Shown here piece after piece: positions 1 through 4,594 of a stretch of 5,663 nucleotides of DNA. The notes beneath the pieces are model-generated. The model did not search any database. It worked only from the letters and a program-made list of their open reading frames with translations, and was not told the DNA's origin. This stretch comes from an uncultured Actinomycetes bacterium. Its GTDB lineage: Bacteria > Actinomycetota > Actinomycetes > Nanopelagicales > Nanopelagicaceae. Position numbers and translations under genes: made by a program. Position 1 is the stretch's first letter, and each line of letters opens with the position of its first letter. The DNA is taken from contig CAIUBS010000052.1 in NCBI GenBank assembly GCA_903897475.1, forward strand, positions 1 through 5,663, read 5' to 3'.

Positions 1-620
1 TCATTGCCCATTACATATGAAATTACACCGGTGAGTAAGGGATAGTGCGTACAGCCCAAAACTAAGGTGTCTATTTTTTCATCCTGCATTTGCTTTAAGT
101 AATCTTGGGCAATTTTAGTTATCTCTTCTCCAGATGTTTTGCCCTGTTCTACATACTCAACAAATAATGGGCAGGCTTTTGATGTAATTTGTAGTTGAGG
201 TGCAGCAGCAAATGCATCCAAGTAAGCCTTTGATTCTATAGTTGCATTTGTTCCAATTACACCAATTTTTCCACTTCTGGTTGCAGATACAGCTCGACGA
301 ACAGCAGGTTGAATTACTTCAATAACCGGAATTGAATATCGCTCTCTAGCATCTCGAAGCATGGCAGCACTTGCGGTATTGCAAGCAATTACTATTGCCT
401 TTACCCCAGCAGCAACTAGTTGATCCATAATTTCTAATGCAAAACTTCTAACCTCTGCCAATGGCCTTGGTCCATAAGGACCGCGAGCGGTGTCGCCAAT
501 GTAAAGAATTGATTCACCGGGAAGTTGATCAATAATTGCCCTGGCAACAGTTAATCCGCCAACACCAGAATCAAAGATGCCAATTGCGGCATTCTTATTG
601 CCTGCAGCTTTGGTTACCAT
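1..620 (-). CDS. murI: Glutamate racemase, C-terminus cut by the window edge
   Basis: This enzyme interconverts L- and D-glutamate in the cytoplasm, supplying D-glutamate for peptidoglycan. Reading from 620 leftward I see the family's hallmarks: DSGVGG at residues 17-22 (catalytic Asp17), GDTARGPYGPR near residue 45, IACNTAS with the first catalytic cysteine at Cys80, and LGCTHYPLL with the second at Cys190. About 206 residues are present; the family is usually about 260-270 long, so roughly 55-60 residues lie beyond position 1. I chose the ATG at 620 because it puts the first conserved block about 12 residues in, as in homologues, and because TACACT lies exactly 7 bases upstream, fitting a leaderless transcript. 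A GTG at 653 is an alternative. The frame stays open up to an ATG at 791, but that would claim the rhodopsin leader region. There is no Shine-Dalgarno sequence before 620. The gene is divergent from the rhodopsin gene. Identity is seen in the motifs; the start is an inference. Confidence 0.95.
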   Translation of the reverse strand, partial: MVTKAAGNKNAAIGIFDSGVGGLTVARAIIDQLPGESILYIGDTARGPYGPRPLAEVRSFALEIMDQLVAAGVKAIVIACNTASAAMLRDARERYSIPVIEVIQPAVRRAVSATRSGKIGVIGTNATIESKAYLDAFAAAPQLQITSKACPLFVEYVEQGKTSGEEITKIAQDYLKQMQDEKIDTLVLGCTHYPLLTGVISYVMGN

Positions 621-627
621 TTGAGTA

Positions 628-633
628 AGTGTA
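628..633 (-). promoter_or_regulatory. Putative -10 element for leaderless murI
   Basis: On the minus strand TACACT fits the actinobacterial -10 pattern TANNNT. It ends 7 bases before the ATG at 620, so transcription would start at or next to the A of the start codon. No convincing -35 box is visible at the usual distance. The same arrangement precedes four other starts in this window. Confidence 0.5.
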
Positions 634-684
634 AATGGCAGTAGAGAATCCACCGTTGACCTAAATATGTCCGATTTGCCCACC

Positions 685-697
685 TTTTGACTCAAAA
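685..697. promoter_or_regulatory. Perfect 13-base dyad, possible operator
   Basis: TTTTGACTCAAAA is a perfect inverted repeat (TTTTGA, one central base, TCAAAA). It lies between the murI and rhodopsin genes and contains a -35-like TTGACT on the plus strand (687-692) and TTGAGT on the minus strand (695-690). No good -10 box follows at 16-18 bases on either strand, so I read it as a possible regulator-binding site rather than as a promoter. The regulator is unknown. Confidence 0.3.
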
Positions 698-742
698 ACT
701 TAAGAAATGAGGTGAATTCGGGGTGGATTACCTTGATGAACT

Positions 743-756
743 GGCGGGTAACCGCC
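743..756 (+). promoter_or_regulatory. Small hairpin with a GNRA-type loop in the rhodopsin leader region
   Basis: GGCGG and CCGCC form a five-pair all-G/C stem closed by GTAA, which as RNA on the plus strand is a GNRA tetraloop. It is not followed by a T-run, so it is not an intrinsic terminator. It could be part of a structured 5' leader if the transcript begins upstream of it. Confidence 0.3.
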
Positions 757-759
757 ACG

Positions 760-778
760 CTAACGCCTAGGCAATTAG
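760..778. promoter_or_regulatory. Imperfect dyad around GCCTAGGC
   Basis: The 8-base palindrome GCCTAGGC (765-772) is flanked by CTAA on the left and TTAG on the right, giving a 19-base imperfect dyad. It lies about 90 bases upstream of the rhodopsin start. It could be a protein-binding site or a second leader hairpin; the sequence alone does not decide. Confidence 0.25.
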
Positions 779-807
779 TCGCAGCCTGCATATGAGGTTA
801 CGAATCT

Positions 808-836
808 TTGCTGGCTTGTGTCCAAAAGGATATGAG
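808..836 (+). promoter_or_regulatory. Weak candidate promoter for the rhodopsin gene
   Basis: TTGCTG (808-813) and TATGAG (831-836) are separated by 17 bases. The first matches three and the second four of the six consensus positions, so this is a weak sigma-70-like pair. It would give a leader of roughly 20-25 bases containing the ribosome binding site. A start further upstream, including the hairpins, is equally possible. Confidence 0.2.
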
Positions 837-852
837 CAAACTAAATGCCTAT

Positions 853-857
853 GGAGG
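853..857 (+). promoter_or_regulatory. Shine-Dalgarno site of the rhodopsin gene
   Basis: GGAGG stands 8 bases before the ATG at 866. It is the only strong ribosome binding site in the window; the other genes appear leaderless or translationally coupled. It fixes the rhodopsin start and implies that this mRNA has a genuine 5' leader. Confidence 0.85.
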
Positions 858-865
858 CTTTTTAG

Positions 866-1636
866 ATGAACTCAATTGCATTATCTGCAGATCAGTTCGG
901 AATTGTTTACAACGTTCTTTCATTTGGACTTGTATCAATGCTTGCCTGCACCGTATACACACTTGTCTCACAATCACGCGTATTACCTAAGTACCGCACA
1001 GCACTAGTTATGTCATCAATGGTGACATTTATTGCTGCGTACCACTACTGGAGAATTTTCAACTCATTTGATGATTCATTTGTAGATGGTTCACTAAAGG
1101 TAGGAACTGGTCATGGAACATTCAACGAGGGATATCGCTACGTTGACTGGATTCTGACTGTACCTCTACTTCTAGTAGAAGTAATTGCAGTACTTGCTCT
1201 TGCAAAGGCAGCGGCTTCTTCATTAATCAACCGCTTAGTGCCTGCATCAGCAGCAATGATCGCACTTGGTTATCCAGGTGAGATTTCAACTGACAACAAC
1301 ACCAAGGTTCTATGGGGTGTGCTGTCAACAATACCTTTCCTATACATTCTGTATGTATTGTTCGTAGAGCTTTCAAAGTCCCTAGATCGTCAACCAGCTG
1401 GTGTTGCTGCGACCGTTGGTCGTCTACGCCTGCTATTGATCGCTACATGGGGCGTTTATCCAATTGCATACCTGCTACCAATTCTTGGTCAAGATGCACT
1501 GGATCCGGCAGCGTTTGTTAATCGTCAGATTGGTTACACAATCGCAGACGTATTAGCGAAGTGCGTATTTGGTCTAACAATCCTAAAGATTGCAAAGATG
1601 AAATCCGTAGCTGAAGGAATGAAGGACGATCACTAA
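866..1636 (+). CDS. Actinorhodopsin, light-driven outward proton pump
   Basis: This is a 256-residue, seven-helix microbial rhodopsin of the actinorhodopsin/xanthorhodopsin-like type that binds retinal and pumps protons out across the cytoplasmic membrane. Helices fall at about residues 11-33, 45-65, 92-112, 120-138, 147-168, 187-206 and 222-243. Key residues are all present: His60 (partner of the counterion), Asp94 (proton acceptor), Thr98, Glu105 (proton donor), Trp195-Tyr198-Pro199 of the retinal pocket, Asp228 and the Schiff-base lysine Lys232. The D-T-E triad means proton pump, not sodium or chloride pump. Leu102 sits at the position that tunes proteorhodopsin to green light. The start is fixed by GGAGG 8 bases upstream. 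Eight of its nine arginine codons are CGC or CGT, whereas argF uses AGA for half of its arginines; this fits high expression or separate ancestry. It stands alone between a leader region and a strong terminator. No retinal or carotenoid synthesis gene is in the window. Confidence 0.97.
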   Translation: MNSIALSADQFGIVYNVLSFGLVSMLACTVYTLVSQSRVLPKYRTALVMSSMVTFIAAYHYWRIFNSFDDSFVDGSLKVGTGHGTFNEGYRYVDWILTVPLLLVEVIAVLALAKAAASSLINRLVPASAAMIALGYPGEISTDNNTKVLWGVLSTIPFLYILYVLFVELSKSLDRQPAGVAATVGRLRLLLIATWGVYPIAYLLPILGQDALDPAAFVNRQIGYTIADVLAKCVFGLTILKIAKMKSVAEGMKDDH

Positions 1637-1652
1637 TCGTCTAAATTAATTT

Positions 1653-1685
1653 AAGCGGGGTCAAGAAATTGACCCCGCTTTTTTT
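1653..1685 (+). terminator. Intrinsic terminator of the rhodopsin gene
   Basis: AAGCGGGGTCAA (1653-1664) and TTGACCCCGCTT (1669-1680) form a perfect 12-pair stem with a GAAA loop, and the stem runs into seven T's (1679-1685). It begins 16 bases after the rhodopsin stop codon. The minus strand has only two T's directly after the stem, so it should act mainly on rhodopsin transcripts. It still lies only 4 bases beyond the stop codon of the converging DUF2017 gene and may partly serve that one too. Confidence 0.95.
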
Positions 1686-1689
1686 ATTT

Positions 1690-2262
1690 CTATATATGGC
1701 TTATTAGGCTTTCTTGAATTCCACCTAGCCAAAAATAAACTGCAAATAGTGGCTTTTGTGGTTCTGTATCTGGCATTAACTCATATTTCTCAAAACTAGA
1801 TTGGTCAATATTTAATCTAATTGAAAGCGCTAGCCTGAGATCATTTATTGCTATTAACCATTGGGTGGGATCGGTAACAGGGATATCTGCTCGTTGTAAT
1901 TCATGATCTACTGGAAAAACTAGTTGTTCTCGAAGATAGAACAGATGGTCTTGCTTTAGTTTTCTGAGTGCTGGCTCAGTGTATTTTCTAAACTCATCTG
2001 CACTTTCAATATCTGAGTAGGCATTTGGTAAAAGTCTTCTAAGCACAGGATCTTCTGGCTGTGAAATTGGTGATTCTAAGTCACCCAAACTTGCTGCCAT
2101 AAGCTGCGCAAATGGATCATCTGATTGATAGTGGTGAGCAAAATTTCGTTCTCCAAGTAATTCAAGTAATTGCTCAACTAGATTTATAAGAATATGTAAT
2201 TCATCATTACTAAGCGATACTGAAAGATCACCAGTATCTGCTGCGCCCTTAAACTCTCCCAT
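1690..2262 (-). CDS. DUF2017 family protein, partner gene of clpS
   Basis: This is a soluble actinobacterial protein of unknown function, 190 residues from the ATG at 2262. The family is recognisable from DPVLRRLLPNAY near the middle, WLIAINDLRLALSIRL in the third quarter and VYFWLGGIQESL near the C-terminus, in the same order as in mycobacterial homologues. I prefer the ATG at 2262, which begins MGEFK like relatives and overlaps the end of clpS by 14 bases. The ATG at 2301 would add 13 residues and deepen the overlap to 53 bases. A purine-rich stretch (AAAGAGAAG) precedes 2262, so translation is probably coupled to clpS. DUF2017 follows clpS in many actinobacteria, which suggests a link to ClpS-dependent proteolysis, but no function has been read from the sequence. 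It is the last gene of its series and converges on the rhodopsin terminator. Confidence 0.9.
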   Translation of the reverse strand: MGEFKGAADTGDLSVSLSNDELHILINLVEQLLELLGERNFAHHYQSDDPFAQLMAASLGDLESPISQPEDPVLRRLLPNAYSDIESADEFRKYTEPALRKLKQDHLFYLREQLVFPVDHELQRADIPVTDPTQWLIAINDLRLALSIRLNIDQSSFEKYELMPDTEPQKPLFAVYFWLGGIQESLISHI

Positions 2263-2545
2263 GATCTTCTCTTTGTAGTGTTGCCCATAAACCGTGTTCA
2301 TGCAATCTTTGTACCGCTCTTTCCATCTCTTCTCTAGTCCCTGATGCCACTACCGCTTTGCCCTCATTGTGTACTTGCATCATTAGCTCGTGAGCTTTTT
2401 CTTTCGAGAATCCAAATAACTTGATAAAAACATAGGCCACATAATTCATAAGATTTACTGGATCATCCCAAACAATTGTTACCCAAAGGTGATCAAAAAA
2501 TTTACTTAAATCTAAAACCTCTTCAACTTGGGTTTGTGAACTCAT
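2249..2545 (-). CDS. clpS: ATP-dependent Clp protease adaptor ClpS
   Basis: ClpS delivers proteins with destabilising N-terminal residues (N-degrons) to the ClpC/ClpA unfoldase of the Clp protease in the cytoplasm. The 98-residue length is normal. The core begins with TIVWDDPVNLMNYV (residues 23-36), the segment that carries the substrate-pocket Asn and Asp residues. VHNEGKAVVASG around residues 58-69 holds the conserved His region, and the C-terminal part has the usual alpha/beta pattern. The N-terminal tail (residues 1-20) is acidic and variable, as expected. The ATG at 2545 lies 7 bases after the stop codon of the GH18 gene, so the two are probably co-transcribed. GATAAT (2557-2552), 6 bases before the ATG, could also give a leaderless clpS transcript of its own. 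Its 3' end overlaps DUF2017. Confidence 0.96.
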   Translation of the reverse strand: MSSQTQVEEVLDLSKFFDHLWVTIVWDDPVNLMNYVAYVFIKLFGFSKEKAHELMMQVHNEGKAVVASGTREEMERAVQRLHEHGLWATLQREDHGRV

Positions 2546-2551
2546 TCCCCA

Positions 2552-2557
2552 ATTATC
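2552..2557 (-). promoter_or_regulatory. Possible internal -10 element for clpS
   Basis: On the minus strand GATAAT matches five of six positions of TATAAT and ends 6 bases before the clpS ATG. It overlaps the last codon and stop codon of the GH18 gene, so the match may be coincidental. If real, clpS-DUF2017 could be transcribed without the glycosidase gene. Confidence 0.3.
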
Positions 2558-4271
2558 TAACTAAAACGGTAAAGAGTTCACTACTTGCGGCAGAGTTTTT
2601 TGGACCAGCATCAAGCAAGAGCTGATAGGTGTGTACGCCAGTAGTGGTCGGTGCAATTGCGAGGTTAAAATTTCCATTTACATCAGTAGTAACACTTCCA
2701 AAGGGCTTACCATCTTGTAACACTGCAAGTTTTAATCCAGCAATCCTTGGCAGTAGTTGTCCGGTAACTGGGTATGTGGCCCCAGCTTTAATGGAGGTTG
2801 GCAGCGGTAAAAGTATTTTTGGCACAACTGAGATTGTTTTTTCTGCCGTTCTGCCCTCATCGCGTTCCCAACTTCCTTCTGAAACTAATCTAATTGAGCT
2901 TTTCTCACCAATAACTAAGGGAATAGAAATTAATCCGGCCGCATCAGTTGTGCCCGCAGCAATACTTCGCCAATTAGCATCATTACTATTTTTGATTTCA
3001 AACCTCACATTTAGCGCAGAAACAGGAGTCTTATCTGGCAATTTAAAGGTTGCCGAAAGATTGAGAATTGATCCGTAGGCTATTTGCGCTGTTTCAGTTG
3101 AGATTGTCGCTACAACCTGATCAGGTGCTATCGATTTGGCAATCTCACGAACTGCGCTCATCGCTGCAACATTTTCCATACCAAAAGTCCAAACTGCAAT
3201 TCCACCTAAACGATATTTTCCTACAAGATTTGTTCTAATGGCATAACTTCTCTCATCTGGAAACCAAACGGTTCTACTTGCTGTGCAGAAAATAGATGAG
3301 TTTGTAGGATCCATATAAGTTTTTCTATATGTAAAAGTAGATTCTGCATGCTTTTCGTTATAGACAGGTACAGCATTATTATTTTGAGCAAGATTTAAGG
3401 CCTCACGCATTACCACTGCAGCTTTTGCTCCAACTACAACAGATGATGCAAATGCACTAGGGCAGATGCCTTCAACTTTAGTTACCCAATCTCGACCATA
3501 TCCGGGTATTCCAAGAAAAACTTTTGAAGCAGGCATTTGAGTTACTGCATATTTAACTGCATCCTCTGTCCAAGCAATTGGACCAATTGGTCCAGGAGAA
3601 GAGGTGGAGAAGTCATAAGCCATAATTCTTAATCGATCAATATATGGCCCAATCTCCGCCCATGAGTAAACAGAATTGCCAGCGCGCTTTGTTTCTTTAG
3701 CAAAATCTGGTGGAGTTGTAACTGATAAGAGTTTTCCTTGGGCTCGTAACTCATTAGAAAGTTGCTGAATAAACAAAATCCAATTCGGCTTTAGTGCAGG
3801 CCAACTTGACCTACCGTCCTTTGTGTAAAAGGTTTCAAAATCTAAATCAATTCCATCGTAATTTTGGCTTAATACTAAAGCTTTAAGTGATTGAACTATG
3901 TTGTTACGAGAACTCTCCTTTGCCAACATATTAGCTAGTACTAATTTCCCATTATCATCGGTGATTGTTGGTAGTAACAAAATACTATTTGCTTTTAACC
4001 TTGCAATGACTTGCGCCTTTGGCGTTGTATATCGACCTAATGCATATTTGTCCTTTATAGAAGTTTCACCAGTTAATCCATACCAAAAGGGGGATACATC
4101 TCTGATCAGATCTAAATTTCCCTCAACTGTTGGCAGATTTCTGCTCAGTGAATAATCTGGTAACCAACCAGAGAGAATTCTTCGCGGTGGTTTATCAGCG
4201 AAGGCCGGAATGCTGGATGAAAATAATAAAGTTACCGATAGTAAAGTTATTACAAATTTACGCGATCCCAT
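2553..4271 (-). CDS. Secreted GH18 family glycosidase with two Ig-like domains
   Basis: The 572-residue protein has a signal peptide (basic start, hydrophobic stretch to about residue 20, likely cleavage after AFA at residue 25) and so is exported. Residues 31-380 are a glycoside hydrolase family 18 barrel. DGIDLDFE at 139-146 fits the DxxDxDxE signature with Glu146 as the catalytic acid; MAYD at 217-220 and Trp361 in the last strand are further conserved pocket parts. The DFE form resembles YaaH/SleL-type peptidoglycan-active members more than classical chitinases, which usually have DWE. Two beta-rich Ig-like domains follow (about 385-485 and 487-572). No LysM domain, lipobox or LPXTG anchor is visible. 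Cys270 and Cys329 could form a disulfide. The substrate (peptidoglycan, chitin or another beta-linked N-acetylglucosamine polymer) cannot be told from sequence. The ATG at 4271 follows a TACCCT by 7 bases. The DUF3039 gene ends 31 bases upstream and clpS starts 7 bases downstream. Confidence 0.88.
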   Translation of the reverse strand: MGSRKFVITLLSVTLLFSSSIPAFADKPPRRILSGWLPDYSLSRNLPTVEGNLDLIRDVSPFWYGLTGETSIKDKYALGRYTTPKAQVIARLKANSILLLPTITDDNGKLVLANMLAKESSRNNIVQSLKALVLSQNYDGIDLDFETFYTKDGRSSWPALKPNWILFIQQLSNELRAQGKLLSVTTPPDFAKETKRAGNSVYSWAEIGPYIDRLRIMAYDFSTSSPGPIGPIAWTEDAVKYAVTQMPASKVFLGIPGYGRDWVTKVEGICPSAFASSVVVGAKAAVVMREALNLAQNNNAVPVYNEKHAESTFTYRKTYMDPTNSSIFCTASRTVWFPDERSYAIRTNLVGKYRLGGIAVWTFGMENVAAMSAVREIAKSIAPDQVVATISTETAQIAYGSILNLSATFKLPDKTPVSALNVRFEIKNSNDANWRSIAAGTTDAAGLISIPLVIGEKSSIRLVSEGSWERDEGRTAEKTISVVPKILLPLPTSIKAGATYPVTGQLLPRIAGLKLAVLQDGKPFGSVTTDVNGNFNLAIAPTTTGVHTYQLLLDAGPKNSAASSELFTVLVR

Positions 4272-4278
4272 GAATTTT

Positions 4279-4284
4279 AGGGTA
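4279..4284 (-). promoter_or_regulatory. Putative -10 element for the GH18 gene
   Basis: TACCCT on the minus strand fits TANNNT and ends 7 bases before the ATG at 4271, consistent with a leaderless transcript starting inside the 31-base gap after the DUF3039 gene. No Shine-Dalgarno sequence is present in this gap, which supports leaderless reading. Confidence 0.4.
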
Positions 4285-4302
4285 TCGCTTTATTCTGAGA
4301 AT

Positions 4303-4554
4303 TTACTTTAAGCGAGCGTGAATCTCTTTACATGTTGGGCAGATTGGAAATTTCTGAGGGTCTCGATTTGGAATCCACTTTTTGCCACAAAGGGCTCGTA
4401 CTGGTTTTCCAGTAACGGCAGATTCAGTGATCTTATTTTTATCAACGTAGTGTGAAAATCGCTCATGATCACCTTCATCAGTCGATGCCAATCTTTCATC
4501 CTCTAGCACCCCTGATTTACCAGATTTACCGCGTAAATCTTCAAGAAAACCCAT
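4303..4554 (-). CDS. Small zinc-ribbon-like protein, DUF3039 family
   Basis: This 83-residue actinobacterial protein has no established function. The family is recognised by TDEGDHERFSHYV, then ITESAVTGKPVRALCGKKW, then the cysteine-rich end RDPQKFPICPTCKEI. One Cys before a Gly-Lys pair plus a CPTC knuckle, with nearby conserved histidines, suggests a single bound metal ion, probably zinc. I start it at the ATG at 4554; a TTG two codons upstream (4560) gives 85 residues but would overlap the -10 spacing. TAGGAT lies 6 bases before this ATG, so the mRNA is probably leaderless. It is the first gene of the minus-strand series, 31 bases ahead of the GH18 gene, and is divergent from argF across 40 bases. 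Confidence 0.9.
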   Translation of the reverse strand: MGFLEDLRGKSGKSGVLEDERLASTDEGDHERFSHYVDKNKITESAVTGKPVRALCGKKWIPNRDPQKFPICPTCKEIHARLK

Positions 4555-4560
4555 AGGCAA

Positions 4561-4566
4561 ATCCTA
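4561..4566 (-). promoter_or_regulatory. Putative -10 element for the DUF3039 gene
   Basis: TAGGAT on the minus strand matches four of six consensus positions and ends 6 bases before the ATG at 4554. It lies where the -35 contact of the divergent argF promoter would be expected (about 4560-4565), so the two promoters appear interlocked. Confidence 0.45.
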
Positions 4567-4582
4567 ATCTAAAAAAATCGCC

Positions 4583-4588
4583 TACCAT
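4583..4588 (+). promoter_or_regulatory. Putative -10 element for argF
   Basis: TACCAT fits TANNNT, matches four of six consensus positions, and ends 6 bases before the GTG at 4595, predicting a leaderless argF mRNA. No Shine-Dalgarno sequence precedes the GTG. It overlaps the place expected for the -35 contact of the divergent DUF3039 promoter. I see no convincing ARG box. Confidence 0.5.
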
Positions 4589-4594
4589 TTACCA

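Larger units (their letters stand above)
621..865. other. Long non-coding region between murI and the rhodopsin gene
   Basis: These 245 bases carry no recognisable gene, which is long for a genome where other gaps here are 7-53 bases. The part from about 720 to 800 is visibly richer in G and C than the flanking DNA and holds two compact dyads (743-756 and 760-778). A 13-base dyad lies at 685-697. GTAACC at 748-753 can also pair with GGTTAC at 796-801, which would compete with the 743-756 hairpin. The minus frame that continues murI stays open from 797 down, but its predicted 57-residue extension resembles nothing I know. The region most likely holds the rhodopsin promoter and a structured 5' leader, and the murI promoter at its left end. 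Confidence 0.6.

Noticed and set aside
687..715. TTGACT at 687-692 as the -35 box of a rhodopsin promoter.
   Set aside because: No acceptable -10 hexamer lies 16-18 bases downstream (AGGTGA at 17), so it is better explained as half of the dyad at 685-697.
740..775. Resemblance to a ZTP (pfl) riboswitch: ACTGGCGG followed by CGCCTAGGCA.
   Set aside because: The conserved core would need GCCTGGGC-like bases and a longer middle section with further conserved purines. The spacing is too short, and rhodopsin and murI are not typical ZTP-controlled genes.
808..990. Short plus-strand frame starting at a TTG and overlapping the rhodopsin start.
   Set aside because: It overlaps the well-supported rhodopsin gene in another frame, has no Shine-Dalgarno site and resembles no protein family.
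2263..2301. Longer form of DUF2017 starting at the ATG at 2301.
   Set aside because: It would overlap clpS by 53 bases, and the 13 extra residues are absent from the family pattern; the ATG at 2262 gives the usual beginning.
2629..3078. Open frame of 149 codons on the plus strand, opposite the GH18 gene.
   Set aside because: The GH18 frame on the other strand has a signal peptide, catalytic motif and domain structure; the opposite frame shows no recognisable family and no start signal.
3579..3594. Perfect 16-base palindrome TGGACCAATTGGTCCA inside the GH18 gene.
   Set aside because: It arises from codons for the tandem Gly-Pro-Ile repeat in the protein (about residues 227-232), so coding explains it without a DNA-level function.
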